From: Deinococcus arboris
GTDB taxonomy: Bacteria; Deinococcota; Deinococci; Deinococcales; Deinococcaceae
DNA length: 64,000 bases
Assembly (NCBI RefSeq): GCF_009755355.1
Contig: NZ_WQLB01000021.1
Span: 1 to 64,000, forward strand
Direction of reading: 5' to 3'
Part shown: positions 19,593 through 30,238 of the stretch, in pieces
Numbering within the stretch: the stretch's first letter is position 1
Layout: each line of letters opens with the position of its first letter
Notes under the pieces: generated by a model
Told to the model about the DNA's origin: nothing
Databases searched by the model: none
Seen by the model: the letters and a program-made list of their open reading frames with translations, nothing else
Program-made: the position numbers and the translations under genes

Positions 19593-20548
19593 CCACCCCC
19601 ACCTCTTTTCACCCCGAAGCCGCCGCCTACCTTGACCTGCACCCCGAAGTCGCCGCCGCCCTGAAAGAAGGCCGCGCCGTCGTGGCGCTGGAAAGCACCA
19701 TCATCAGCCACGGCATGCCCTTTCCCCAGAACGTCGAGATGGCGCGCGGCGTGGAAGAGGTCGTGCGCCAGCACGGCGCCGTGCCCGCCACCATTGCCGT
19801 ACTGGGCGGCCGCCTGAAGGTGGGCCTGACCGAGGGCGAACTGCACCTCCTGGCCACTGACAAGGGCGTAGAAAAAATCAGCACGCGCGACCTGCCCGTC
19901 ACCATCGCACTGGGCAAACACGGCGCGACCACCGTGGCCTCCACCATGCGGATTGCCGCGCTGGCGGGCATTCGCGTCTTTGCCACTGGCGGCACGGGCG
20001 GCGTTCACCGGGGGGCCGGGCAGAGCATGGACATCAGCGCCGACCTGCTGGAACTGGCCCAGACCGACGTGTGTGTGGTCAGTGCCGGGGTCAAGAGCAT
20101 TCTCGACATCGGCCTGACGCTGGAGGTCTTAGAAACCCAGGGGGTGCCCGCCATCACGCTGGGCAGCGAGGAGTTTCCGGCCTTCTATTCACGCCAGAGC
20201 GGCTTCGCCTCGCCCCTGACCGTCCAGACCGCAGAAGAGGCGGCCCGCGTGCTGAAGGCCAAGTGGGCCCTGGGCCTGTCCGGCGGCGTGCTGCTGGCCA
20301 ATCCCATTCCCGAGGCCGCCGAGATCCCCGCCGCCGACATTGGCGCGCACATTGACCAGGCCCTGACCGACATGGACGCGCTGGGCCTGACTGGCAAGGC
20401 CACCACGCCTTACCTGCTGGGCCGCGTGGTGGAATTGACAGGCGGGCGCAGCCTGGAGACCAATATCGCCCTGGTGCGTCACAACGCGGCAGTGGCGGCC
20501 CAGGTGGCGGTGGCCTACGCTGAGCTGACCCGGACCACCACAGGCTAA
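19589..20548 (+). CDS. psuG: Pseudouridine-5'-phosphate glycosidase
   Basis: A 319-residue enzyme that cleaves pseudouridine 5'-phosphate to uracil and ribose 5-phosphate, breaking a C-C glycosidic bond. The family signatures are strong: VALESTIISHGMPFPQNVE, GKHGATTVASTMRIA, VFATGGTGGVHRG, VVSAGVKSILDI, and LLANPIPEAAEIP. The length matches the family (about 300-310). It overlaps psuK by 4 bp (ATGA), so it is co-translated. The pair salvages modified nucleosides from RNA turnover. Confidence 0.95.
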   Translation: MTTPTSFHPEAAAYLDLHPEVAAALKEGRAVVALESTIISHGMPFPQNVEMARGVEEVVRQHGAVPATIAVLGGRLKVGLTEGELHLLATDKGVEKISTRDLPVTIALGKHGATTVASTMRIAALAGIRVFATGGTGGVHRGAGQSMDISADLLELAQTDVCVVSAGVKSILDIGLTLEVLETQGVPAITLGSEEFPAFYSRQSGFASPLTVQTAEEAARVLKAKWALGLSGGVLLANPIPEAAEIPAADIGAHIDQALTDMDALGLTGKATTPYLLGRVVELTGGRSLETNIALVRHNAAVAAQVAVAYAELTRTTTG

Positions 20549-20558
20549 GGGCAAAAGC

Positions 20559-20597
20559 AGGAGGGGCGGCGGTCTGACTTCTCCGCCGCCTCTCGCC
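20559..20597. terminator. Terminator between psuG and the convergent DUF2167 gene
   Basis: GGCGGCGG (20565-20572) pairs with CCGCCGCC (20583-20590), with loop TCTGACTTCT. The flanks GAGG and TCTC extend the stem. It has no long T-tract, so its strength is uncertain. Confidence 0.55.
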
Positions 20598-20606
20598 TTA
20601 GCGGCG

Positions 20607-21452
20607 TTATCCCCTGGCCCGGCGGCCCAACAGTCGGCCGAGGCCGCCCAGCGCCGCCAGCACCAGCACCCAGCCTTTTTTCAGGAACAGCAGCGCGCCG
20701 GCCAGCAGGCCCACCTTCTTGGCCGCCGCCACCCCCAGCAGGCCGGCAAGGCCGTAGGTTGCCACCTTGTCCGTCCCCGAATTGAAGTCCTCGTAGCGTG
20801 CGCCCGGCGTAAACGACACCTGCTTGAGCACTGCGGCCATGTCGCGCTTGATCTGCGGCAGCTGAGCCATTCCGGCCACGGCGTTCAGTTCCAGCACGTT
20901 GTCACGGCCCAGCACGCGCACGGCGTAATTCAGGGTGTGGTCGCCTGGGCTGTCACTGAAGGCCAGTTCCTTGGCCCAGTACATCTTGTGGGTGGCCGCG
21001 TCGTAGCGGGGCTGGTCGGCCCAGCCCACCAGGCTCACGGTGCCAAAGCCGGCTTCCTCGCGCGCCTGGTTGTCCTCAGCGGTGGCCGCCTGCATGGTGC
21101 GCATCAACTCGTCGTACTTGATGCCGGCTGCGTCTTTGTCCGAGACATGACCGTCCTTGCTCTCGGTAATGACCACGCCCCAGCCCTGCTTGGTGCTGGG
21201 GTCCAGGCCGGCGGGGACAATCATGCCCAGCACGTCCTCGGCGGCCTCCGGGGGGTTGCCCCACTGGGACACGATGACCTGCTGGGCGCCCGTGGCGTCC
21301 AGGTAGCGCAGGCCCGCGCCCGTGTTCAGCTGGGCCTTGCCGCCCAGCAGGCTCACCTGACCGGTTTGATACCGCAAAGGGGCCTCCGCTTCCTAGGCCC
21401 CTGCCACCGACAGCCCACCCAGACCCAACATGACCACCATTTTCTTCATCAT
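20607..21452 (-). pseudogene. DUF2167 membrane protein gene interrupted by an amber codon
   Basis: Read from 21452, the frame gives a good signal peptide (MMKKMVVMLGLGGLSVAGA), then TAG at 21395-21393, then in the same frame EAEAPLRYQTGQVSLLGG and the full DUF2167-like body (WGNPPEAAEDVLGMIVPAG; YWAKELAFSDSPG; two C-terminal hydrophobic stretches). The reading frame never shifts. Translation could otherwise begin only at a TTG at 21377, giving a 256-residue form without a signal. TAAGCT at 21464-21459 is 6 nt before the ATG, as for leaderless genes. DUF2167 proteins are membrane proteins of unknown role. A sequencing error, a recent nonsense mutation or a CAG codon lost by transition would all explain it. 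Confidence 0.75.
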
Positions 21453-21597
21453 GTTCTCAGCTTAGAAAGCGTTGGCCAGAGACATTGCCACACTTGTGGT
21501 GTCCCCCACCGGGGGCAGGACCCTGGCCGCAGAGTGTCCCCGACACAGGAACGCGCCGCTTTTGCGCGCAGAGGCCGGTGGTACGCTCAGAGACGCT

Positions 21598-23004
<1,407 letters not shown>

Positions 23005-23011
23005 GACGCTG

Positions 23012-23048
23012 GCCGGGGCAAGGAAGGAACGTGCTGCCTCGCCCCGGC
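23012..23048 (+). terminator. Terminator after lpdA
   Basis: GCCGGGGC (23012-23019) pairs with GCCCCGGC (23041-23048). AAGG and CCTC extend the stem partly. It lacks a long T-tract and directly precedes the -35 box of the tRNA-Glu promoter. Confidence 0.6.
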
Positions 23049-23077
23049 TTGACGAATTCCAGAAAACCCAGTATCTT
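23049..23077 (+). promoter_or_regulatory. Promoter of tRNA-Glu
   Basis: TTGACG at 23049-23054, a 17-bp spacer and TATCTT at 23072-23077. Transcription would start about 70 nt before the tRNA, leaving a 5' leader to be removed by RNase P. Confidence 0.75.
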
Positions 23078-23141
23078 TCTGTGCGTGCCGGAAACGGCGC
23101 CCCTTGAAAGGCAGTCAGCGGCGGCGAAAGCCAAAGCACAA

Positions 23142-23229
<88 letters not shown>

Positions 23230-23232
23230 AAT

Positions 23233-23266
23233 GCTCGCCTCTGCAATTGCAGAGGCGAGCGCTTTT
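23233..23266 (+). terminator. Terminator after tRNA-Glu
   Basis: A perfect 28-bp palindrome at 23233-23260, stem GCTCGCCTCTGCA with its reverse complement, followed by GCTTTTG. It lies between the tRNA and the 3' end of the polysaccharide gene cluster. Confidence 0.8.
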
Positions 23267-23299
23267 GTATGGTGTATTTCTCCAGCGTCTAGCTGTTCC

Positions 23300-24115
23300 T
23301 CATTTTAAAGATGCGTTGGAGGCCGGAAGAAACTGTACCCGCTCGATAAAAAGGTTTCGGTACTTCACCACACGGCCAGCGAAATTTGTGACAGCCAGAT
23401 GCACAGCGGCTGTACTCTCCAGAGGGAGGCGCAAAGAAACACGGCCCCGAACTTGACGGTCAAGCAAGGTACGTTTGCCTTGTGTTATCCGGAACTGTGG
23501 ACCAGCGCCATTGACGACAGGGCCACTGACAGTCAGATAGAGGACGCCAGGCATGCAGGGTTCTAGGCGCTGGCCCCGTAGGTCGTGAACAGCACCTGTA
23601 ATCGAGCCACTAAATTCAACTCGCTTATCGCGTATTAAAGCAGACGCGCAACGCTGCTCGCCTGCAAGTATCAGCCGCTCAATGGTAAGAATGCGGTAAA
23701 GAGCGTCCGTCTCGTCATTGGGAAAGGCCAGAGTCACCCGGCCGTCTTGCCCAACCGGAATAGACAGCGTCTGTGAAGTGTGGACGAGGACTTCACGTCT
23801 GGTCTGTGTGGTCTGAGCAATCAGTAGGGGGGCGCCGCCGTTACTGGAGAGCTCACCACGTGCCTTGAGAATCAGCCGGCCAGGCTGACAGTACGACAGC
23901 TCCAGAACACCTGGAATAGCAAAAAAGCCGCGCTCGCCCGTCCATTCGCCGGGCAGTGCAGGGGGGAAGGCACTGGTAAACCTTACTTCTCCGGCCTGAC
24001 AGGGAACGGCGATCTGAGCAGCCACCAGCGGTGGTTGCTGTGGCAGAGAGAACAGTCCTAAGCCCACTAAGCCCAGACTCATCAGAAATCCAAACAGAGG
24101 CCAGTGCCGCATCAT
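23300..24115 (-). CDS. Exported hypothetical protein of the polysaccharide cluster
   Basis: A 271-residue protein. A hydrophobic segment near the start (WPLFGFLMSLGLVGLGLFSL) is followed by a strand-rich periplasmic part with Cys residues (PCQAGEVRF; ELSYCQPGRLILKA; GEQRCASA; RLEPCMPG) that suggest disulfides. I do not recognise the family; the pattern resembles a two-domain jelly-roll, which is an inference. The ATG at 24115 overlaps the ligase stop. Position at the 3' end of the operon implies a role in polysaccharide export or ligation. Confidence 0.6.
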   Translation of the reverse strand: MMRHWPLFGFLMSLGLVGLGLFSLPQQPPLVAAQIAVPCQAGEVRFTSAFPPALPGEWTGERGFFAIPGVLELSYCQPGRLILKARGELSSNGGAPLLIAQTTQTRREVLVHTSQTLSIPVGQDGRVTLAFPNDETDALYRILTIERLILAGEQRCASALIRDKRVEFSGSITGAVHDLRGQRLEPCMPGVLYLTVSGPVVNGAGPQFRITQGKRTLLDRQVRGRVSLRLPLESTAAVHLAVTNFAGRVVKYRNLFIERVQFLPASNASLK

Positions 24116-25683
24116 GGCCGCACCATTACGTTCCAGGTGGTAGCCGCTATGGGTCGCGTCCGCCAAGGCACACTTTTTCCGAGCCAAAGCCGCAGTTCGA
24201 GACGGTAGACCTGCCCACCACTGCCGCCTACTTGACGGTGGCTGGGCAAGGGGCCAATCAGCCACTGCCAGTCTGGGTGTGGCACTGCGGTGGAGAATGA
24301 CCGAGTGGCGATAGTCACGCAACTTTGCTGGCAGGCTCGCAGCTGCACCCTGTATGTGCCGGAAGGTGCGCTAAACCGGGCTGCCGCTGCGTAGGGTTCA
24401 TCACCACGCCACTGCTCAGGCGCGACAAGGCCAGTGACGCCCAGTTGACGACCTGGCTCGACAGGCAAAAACTGTGTCCAGAGGGGAAACGACATGATGA
24501 GCAGAAGCGCGCCGCCCCAGCCCGCCGTGGCCGGCCAGGAAACAGCTGGGGCACGTGACAGCGCGCTGCCAGCCGCTAGCCAGAACACCACAGAAAAAAA
24601 TGGCCCAGGCAGGAGCGTTACGTTGTCGGTCAGGTCGCCCACAAGCAGGGCGAAGACCATCGCGACCACCATTGGAGAGCTAGCTCTCGCTGCGACCAGC
24701 ACCCCGCCCAGCAACAGAAAAAGTCCCGCTGTGCCTATTAGTCCGGTCTCACCCAGGGCCTGAACCGCTCCGTTGTGGGCAAACACCCACATGTTATTGA
24801 TCTGCTCCAACGCGGTGGGACAACCGACTCCGCGCACCTCCAAAGCCTCGAACCACGTGCAAGTGTCACCGGGCGGCGCAATACGTGGTCCCAGCAAGAG
24901 AGTTCCAGCGCCGCCCCACGGCAGAGCCTGGGCCACACTGAGAGCGTCGCTCCAAATGAGATCACGACCAGTTAGATCGAGCGTGATCAGGCGCGTCAAC
25001 GGCTGATCTTGAAGCCGTCCACCCAGTACCACCAGCGTAGGCAGAGCCGCCAGCAGTGCTAGCGGTAAGGCTCGGCGCAGCCACGCGCGCCGACTGCCCA
25101 GCATCAGCGCGGTGCCGACTAGCGCAACAGCTAGCGGCCCCCGGCTGCCGCTCAGAAGGACTGTTAGCAGCGCCAGGCCACCCAAGGGCAGCCGCCAAAG
25201 CAGTCCTGAGCGCCAGGATTCGCCGGGCTGCACATCCATAGCCAACCAGATACCCAGAGCTCCAGCAATGCCCAGCGATACTGGGGGAACATAGGGATGA
25301 CTTAGGCGCAGTTGCGTGAGTTCCCAGCCTTGCAGCGCCAGACCACTGACCAGCGCTGTCAGGTATACCACTATCAAGCCCCAGCGCAGAACACGGAGCT
25401 GTGAGGGTCCTCCCAACGACGCGCCCAGGCCCAGAAGCCCCAGTATCAGGCCTGCGCGCGAAAAACTCGTCCCCATGGCCAGCACCGGTTGGGGGCTGAG
25501 CAGCCCCGCTAACACCTGAGTACCGAGAAAGACTCCACAGAGCAGCAGCGCTGCGCGCGGTAGGTCACGCCAGCGGCGCAGACCCAACAGACCGAAAACC
25601 AGCAGAGGCGGGCACACGGGCAACAGGGCCAGCCAGGCCAGCCACCCCCGGCGGGCCGAGAGATCATTGGCTGTGACGGTCAC
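24112..25683 (-). CDS. O-antigen ligase/polymerase-like membrane protein
   Basis: A 523-residue protein with about ten hydrophobic segments (WLAWLALLPVCPPLLVFGLL; LLILGL-type stretches; LALLTVLLSGSRGPLAVALV) and a large periplasmic loop around residues 235-300 holding the Cys pair in DTCTWFEALEVRGVGCP. This fits the Wzy_C/WaaL superfamily, including the GSRG segment and an HNGAVQALGETGLIG region similar to the H(N/Q)xxLxxxxxxG motif. It probably ligates or polymerises exopolysaccharide at the periplasmic face. The C-terminal about 110 residues are a soluble extension with CQQSC. Confidence 0.75.
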   Translation of the reverse strand: MTVTANDLSARRGWLAWLALLPVCPPLLVFGLLGLRRWRDLPRAALLLCGVFLGTQVLAGLLSPQPVLAMGTSFSRAGLILGLLGLGASLGGPSQLRVLRWGLIVVYLTALVSGLALQGWELTQLRLSHPYVPPVSLGIAGALGIWLAMDVQPGESWRSGLLWRLPLGGLALLTVLLSGSRGPLAVALVGTALMLGSRRAWLRRALPLALLAALPTLVVLGGRLQDQPLTRLITLDLTGRDLIWSDALSVAQALPWGGAGTLLLGPRIAPPGDTCTWFEALEVRGVGCPTALEQINNMWVFAHNGAVQALGETGLIGTAGLFLLLGGVLVAARASSPMVVAMVFALLVGDLTDNVTLLPGPFFSVVFWLAAGSALSRAPAVSWPATAGWGGALLLIMSFPLWTQFLPVEPGRQLGVTGLVAPEQWRGDEPYAAAARFSAPSGTYRVQLRACQQSCVTIATRSFSTAVPHPDWQWLIGPLPSHRQVGGSGGQVYRLELRLWLGKSVPWRTRPIAATTWNVMVRP

Positions 25684-25710
25684 CCGCCAGAATCCTCGTC
25701 GCCTAACACG

Positions 25711-26604
25711 TCAGCGCTGACCAGCAATCAGAGGAGATTGCCGTTCATCAGCCATTTGCTGCTGCGCTATTTCCTGAATCATGGCAGGCCAGGCAGGCGG
25801 CTGATACTGAAACTCCTGACGAAACCGTGTGGAATCTAGACTGCGGTCAATCGTCACTTGATCGTCGGCGGTGATTTCTAGGGAGAGCCCATATGCTTCA
25901 CGAATCAGATACAGCAGGTCATACTTGTTGATCGGCTCACTGGACACCTGATAAAGACCAGCCGCCTCCGGATGATGGATTAGAAGCCGCTCAATGACGC
26001 GCGACAGCTCTAGAGTCGTGAAGCCGCTGAAAATCGCCTGACGAAAACCCTTGACCTGTCCCTGCTGAGCCAGTACCCACTCTAACAAACTAGTTTTGCG
26101 AGCAAGTTCCGGTCCAATAATTGAAGTTCGTAGGGTCAGAGTGTGACTGTCAGCTACCTCCCCCAGATATTTGCTACGCCCATATAGGTCTTCCGCGTCT
26201 GGGAAATCTGTTTCCTGATACATGCCTTTGCGCCCAGAAAAGACGCAGTCGGTGCTTAGGTGAACGAGCCGAGCACTGCAGAGCTGGGTTAGCTCGCTCA
26301 GGCGGTGTGGCAGAAGCGAGTTAATTTCCAAACTGGGAATACTTTCTTTGGCCGTGTGACGCTGCTTCACAATGCCAACAGCATTGATAACCACCTCGGG
26401 CCGGAAATCGGCCATCACTTCTATGAGCCGGTCTCTAGAGCGTACATCAATGCCTGTATATGTCCGCTGACGTTCAAACAACCCGTAGCTTTCGTAAGCC
26501 GCAAAGTCTTGACGAACTGTGACCCGCACGTCATGGGTATCGCGCATGTACCGGTAAAACTGGTGCCCGAACATGCCGTCCCCACCGAGGATAAGTATTT
26601 TCAT
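25711..26604 (-). CDS. RmlD-like NAD-dependent sugar reductase (SDR)
   Basis: A 297-residue protein of the RmlD substrate-binding/SDR family. It has ILGGDGMFGHQFYRYM at the nucleotide site, VINAVGIVKQR, LSTDCVFSG, and YGRSKYLGE, which carries the catalytic YxxxK. It lacks the C-terminal cupin of CapF. With the CapE/FnlA-like dehydratase (35189-36223) and the 2-epimerase (34062-35192) it would complete a three-enzyme route. A CapF-less RmlD-type reductase in that set occurs in the UDP-L-RhaNAc/UDP-L-QuiNAc pathway, so that product is favoured over UDP-L-FucNAc. This is an inference. The gene overlaps the upstream glycosyltransferase by 4 bp. Confidence 0.78.
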   Translation of the reverse strand: MKILILGGDGMFGHQFYRYMRDTHDVRVTVRQDFAAYESYGLFERQRTYTGIDVRSRDRLIEVMADFRPEVVINAVGIVKQRHTAKESIPSLEINSLLPHRLSELTQLCSARLVHLSTDCVFSGRKGMYQETDFPDAEDLYGRSKYLGEVADSHTLTLRTSIIGPELARKTSLLEWVLAQQGQVKGFRQAIFSGFTTLELSRVIERLLIHHPEAAGLYQVSSEPINKYDLLYLIREAYGLSLEITADDQVTIDRSLDSTRFRQEFQYQPPAWPAMIQEIAQQQMADERQSPLIAGQR

Positions 26605-27845
26605 GCTTGATGCTCCTTTGCCGCGCGCAAGCTGAGGTCGCTGAGTACCACTGTTAATTGTCCCAAAAGATATTCACGCTCGAAATGGCGCAGAAAGTAA
26701 CTTCGTCCGCGCTGTCCCATCGCTTCCCGCTGAGCGGCTGGCAAAACGGCAAAGGTCCGAACCGCCTGAACTAGTGCTGCTGGGTCTTCGGGCGGCACCG
26801 TTAACCCTGCGCCGGCGTCTGTGGTCACGCGCGCGCCCTCGCCCTTGAGCATGGCCAGCACTGGCCGAGCACAGGCCAGATAAGACTGCAATTTTGAGGG
26901 AATGGTAGCTTCGAAGGCCAGGTCATCTTTCAAGCTCACCAGCAGGGCGTCGGCGAGAGCGAAGAAGCGCGGCATTGCCTCTGCTGGATAGCTACCCAGG
27001 AGATGAATCTGGCCTTGCAATTCCCGGCGTCGAATTTCCGCTTCCAGCCAAGGCCGCTGCCGTCCATCACCCAGAATCAGCCAGCGCACAGGCTCACTGC
27101 GTAACTGCTCTGCTGCACTCACCAGGGTTTCAAGGTCCTGGCTCACCCCCAGATTGCCAGCAAACATCAGATTCAGTGTGCCGTCTTGCGGCACCAATTG
27201 CCTTTCTGGCGCATCTACTGGAACAATCACTGGGCGATAAAACGCCTCCGCACTGTTGGGCAGATACTCGATTCGGCTCAGTGGTACGCCGTGAGCGACC
27301 AAGGAACGCGTGAAGGCTCTCGACTGCACCAGAAGCGCGTCACACCGGCTATAAATCCAGGCGACCATGCGACTCACCAGACTCAGAATTTGCTTGTTGC
27401 GCACCGTGCCAGTGGCCGTGAGACTTTCTGGCCATAAATCCTGCACCCAAAAGGCGACCGGCGCACGAAAGACCCGGCGCAGTAAGGCGGCTGGGATTCC
27501 GACAGTAACAGGTGAGGGTTCAAAAACCAAAATCACATCGGGTTTTCTGATCAGAAAAGCCCCGATTAAAGAGGCGCTCAAGGCAAAAGACAGATAGTTC
27601 AGCAGCAGCCGCCCTCCTTTGCCATGCCCACGGGACACCAGTGGCACGCGACGAATCTGGATAGCACCTAGCCGCTCTGTCTTGGGGCGGACTGACCTAT
27701 AGCCTGCGAAAAATTGCCCTGAGGGGTAATTAGGAAAAGCAGTGAGCACTTCAACCTGATGTCCGCGCTCCTGAAGCCCCTGTGCCACGTCATTGATGCG
27801 AAAAGTTTCAGGCCAAAAATACTGACTGAGAATCAGAACCCTCAA
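26601..27845 (-). CDS. wbuB: Family 4 glycosyltransferase, WbuB-like
   Basis: A 414-residue GT-B retaining glycosyltransferase similar in its N-terminus to WbuB, a putative amino-deoxyhexose transferase: ILSQYFWPETFRINDVAQGL, GHQVEVLTAFPNYP, FWVQDLWPESLTATG. The C-terminal donor domain has LMFAGNLGVSQDLETLVSAA, LILGDGRQRPWLE and LPSKLQSYLA-like IPSKLQSYLACARPVLA. It probably adds an N-acetylated deoxysugar. The start is TTG at 27845 with no ATG or GTG upstream in frame; it overlaps the stop of a short upstream ORF (TTGA), so expression may depend on coupling. Confidence 0.85.
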   Translation of the reverse strand: MRVLILSQYFWPETFRINDVAQGLQERGHQVEVLTAFPNYPSGQFFAGYRSVRPKTERLGAIQIRRVPLVSRGHGKGGRLLLNYLSFALSASLIGAFLIRKPDVILVFEPSPVTVGIPAALLRRVFRAPVAFWVQDLWPESLTATGTVRNKQILSLVSRMVAWIYSRCDALLVQSRAFTRSLVAHGVPLSRIEYLPNSAEAFYRPVIVPVDAPERQLVPQDGTLNLMFAGNLGVSQDLETLVSAAEQLRSEPVRWLILGDGRQRPWLEAEIRRRELQGQIHLLGSYPAEAMPRFFALADALLVSLKDDLAFEATIPSKLQSYLACARPVLAMLKGEGARVTTDAGAGLTVPPEDPAALVQAVRTFAVLPAAQREAMGQRGRSYFLRHFEREYLLGQLTVVLSDLSLRAAKEHQA

Positions 27846-28051
27846 AGAGCTGTCCCAGAGAACAAGGTGCGTGCGTGAACCATGGCTCCTAATTTACCTG
27901 CTAGTGGGCGGTAGTGACGAAATACTTCTACAACATCGCGTTGAAACAGGACACTGACCTTTTCTTCGATTACTCTGACAGACGCTATGTCCATGGCTGC
28001 GACACCTAGAATCACGATTGGAAAGAGTGCACATTGATTGGCATCCTCCAC
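27842..28051 (-). CDS. Short ORF coupled to the WbuB-like gene
   Basis: A 69-residue frame (MEDANQCALFPIVILGVAAM, ending SGTAL) whose stop overlaps the TTG start of the glycosyltransferase by 4 bp. I do not recognise it. It could be a genuine small protein, a leader used for translational coupling, or the 3' remnant of a gene truncated during rearrangement. The last reading is plausible because the neighbouring dehydratase gene is reversed relative to the cluster. Confidence 0.3.
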   Translation of the reverse strand: MEDANQCALFPIVILGVAAMDIASVRVIEEKVSVLFQRDVVEVFRHYRPLAGKLGAMVHARTLFSGTAL

Positions 28052-28171
28052 CCCCGAGCTACTGAGCCCAGTCCAATGACTCAGCCTGAACCCTATATCT
28101 GGCCAGAGTCTAAGCTGGTCTGCAGCAGGGTCAGCCTCCCAATCTTGCCGACTCTCACACTGTCAGCTGGG

Positions 28172-28201
28172 TTGTCGCATCACACGACAGAAACCTAAAG
28201 T
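28172..28201 (+). promoter_or_regulatory. Promoter of the WbpM/PglF-like gene
   Basis: TTGTCG at 28172-28177, an 18-bp spacer, and TAAAGT at 28196-28201. An inverted repeat TGTCG/CGACA at 28173-28177 and 28185-28189 overlaps the promoter and could bind a regulator. AGGAAGTGAAAGGACT precedes the ATG at 28234. Confidence 0.55.
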
Positions 28202-28233
28202 GTTCCCTGACATCCCCAGGAAGTGAAAGGACT

Positions 28234-30057
28234 ATGACGTCTACACTCAGCAAGTTCGTGATCGACCTCGCGTTATGGTTATTGGCCGCCCTACTGGCTT
28301 ATACCTTCCGAACGCCGTCACTTATTCAGGGGGGCGCACCCACCACCATCTGGATTTATGCACTGCTGAGCATACTGATTATGGGCTCAGTCATTCTGTA
28401 TTACCGTTTGCACCGCCAACTGTGGCAGCGCGTTAGCGTGCCTGACCTCCTTACTTTGGCTCGCGCCGTTACAGCAGCTACACTCATTATGTTTGCCTTG
28501 GGCTTCATCTTGCGCGACTGGTTGCAACTGGCACGAAGTGTGCCGCTGCTGGCCGGCGCATTGGGTTTTCTCCTGATGGGCGGCGCGCGTCTTCTGTTCC
28601 GCATGGTGAAAGACAGAGTGCGTCAGCAAGGCTTACCACAGCGTCAGCGCGTCCTCATTGTGGGAGCAGGCGAAGCCGGCGCCCTAATTGCCCGGGAGAT
28701 ACAGCGTCATCCCGAATCTGGCCTACAGGCTATTGGCTTTCTTGACGACGAACCCAGCAAACATCAGCAGTCTCTTCTGGGTTTTCCGGTATTTGGTAAG
28801 GTGGACGACCTCTTGGAGGTCGCACACCGCGAAAAGGCACAGCAAATTTTGATTGCTGTGCCTTCAGCAGAGGGCAATTTTATTCGCCGCGTCGTTGAGC
28901 TCGCGCAGACCGCCAAATTGAGCTACCGCATCATTCCGGGGGTCTTTGAGATTCTATCCGGCAATGTCACCATCAACCAGATCCGGGAAGTCAATCTTGA
29001 GGATCTGCTGCGGCGACCGACAGTTCAATTAAATACAGCCGAGATCGCAGGGTATCTCAAAGAACAAGTAGTGCTGGTTACAGGCGCCGGGGGCAGTATC
29101 GGTTCCGAGATTGTCAGACAGATCTGTAGTTATCAACCAACGCTGATTTTGCTGATAGGCAGAGGCGAAAACAGTATCTTTACCCTTCAGCAAGAATTGA
29201 TCCACACTCTTCCACACATTCGACACCTTGGCCTAATTTGTGATGTGAAAGACAAAGCAAGGTTGCGCGCCCTTTTCGAAGAATATCGGCCTAGCGTTGT
29301 ATTCCACGCGGCGGCCCACAAGCACGTGCCACTAATGGAGCAGGCTCCGTCAGAAGCCATTTTGAACAACGCATTGGGTACTGCCAACGTCACGCAGCTC
29401 TGTATAGACTACCGCGTCAAACGTCTTGTCAACATTTCCACTGATAAGGCCGTCAATCCCACAAGTGTTATGGGCGCGTCTAAGCGAGTGGCAGAAATGA
29501 TTGTTTCTGCTGGGGCTGAACGGGCTGCACAGGAACAGGCATTCGTATCAGTGCGCTTTGGAAATGTCCTGGGCAGCCGTGGCAGTGTGGTGCCGACATT
29601 CATGAAGCAGATTCGGGCCGGTGGGCCAATTACAGTCACCCATCCCGATATGGTCCGGTACTTTATGACCATTCCAGAAGCGGCTAGATTGGTCTTGCAA
29701 GCGGGGGGCCTAGCAGAGAACGGCAAGGTCTACGTCCTAAATATGGGCAACCCAGTTCGTATTGCTGATTTAGCGCATGACGTAATTCAACTCTCCGGTG
29801 CTCAGCACGTTGAGATCGTGTATAGCGGCGTGCGCCCTGGCGAGAAACTTTATGAGGAACTGCTGACCAGTAGTGAGGGGACAGACTCAACCTCGCACCA
29901 AGAAATCTTCAGCGCGCGCCTGGATAGCATAAATCCAGACGATTTGACAGAAGAATTGTTACGGCTTCAACACTATGCCGAGCAGCAAGATCACGCCGCC
30001 ATTCGCCTTAGTCTGGCACGCCTGATCCCAGAGAACAAGTTTGGCAGTCTCGGTTGA
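28234..30057 (+). CDS. WbpM/PglF/CapD-like UDP-HexNAc 4,6-dehydratase
   Basis: A 607-residue membrane enzyme. About four transmembrane segments occupy residues 1-115 (LALWLLAALLAYTF; IYALLSILIMGSVILYY), then a CoA-binding-like Rossmann domain (VLIVGAGEAGALIAREIQ) and the catalytic SDR domain with VTGAGGSIGSEIVRQI, HAAAHKHVPLME and NISTDKAVNPTSVMGASKR. The catalytic Tyr is replaced by Met (MxxxK), as in WbpM and PglF. It converts UDP-GlcNAc to a 4-keto-6-deoxy sugar, precursor of D-QuiNAc, D-FucNAc or bacillosamine. It lies alone on the + strand within a minus-strand cluster. Confidence 0.9.
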   Translation: MTSTLSKFVIDLALWLLAALLAYTFRTPSLIQGGAPTTIWIYALLSILIMGSVILYYRLHRQLWQRVSVPDLLTLARAVTAATLIMFALGFILRDWLQLARSVPLLAGALGFLLMGGARLLFRMVKDRVRQQGLPQRQRVLIVGAGEAGALIAREIQRHPESGLQAIGFLDDEPSKHQQSLLGFPVFGKVDDLLEVAHREKAQQILIAVPSAEGNFIRRVVELAQTAKLSYRIIPGVFEILSGNVTINQIREVNLEDLLRRPTVQLNTAEIAGYLKEQVVLVTGAGGSIGSEIVRQICSYQPTLILLIGRGENSIFTLQQELIHTLPHIRHLGLICDVKDKARLRALFEEYRPSVVFHAAAHKHVPLMEQAPSEAILNNALGTANVTQLCIDYRVKRLVNISTDKAVNPTSVMGASKRVAEMIVSAGAERAAQEQAFVSVRFGNVLGSRGSVVPTFMKQIRAGGPITVTHPDMVRYFMTIPEAARLVLQAGGLAENGKVYVLNMGNPVRIADLAHDVIQLSGAQHVEIVYSGVRPGEKLYEELLTSSEGTDSTSHQEIFSARLDSINPDDLTEELLRLQHYAEQQDHAAIRLSLARLIPENKFGSLG

Positions 30058-30238
30058 TTTGGCGGTAACGGGCACACACACCACAGGCCAGCACAATGAC
30101 ACCAGCAGGAGCAGGGCCTGTCAAAGACGGATGCCGGCCCCGCTTCGCATGGACCAAATGGTTTCTGCACCCGCTTACGCCGGCAACCTTCGGAGCAGAA
30201 TGGGCCTTTCAGTAAAAGAAGCGTGGTGACTTGCAGTA

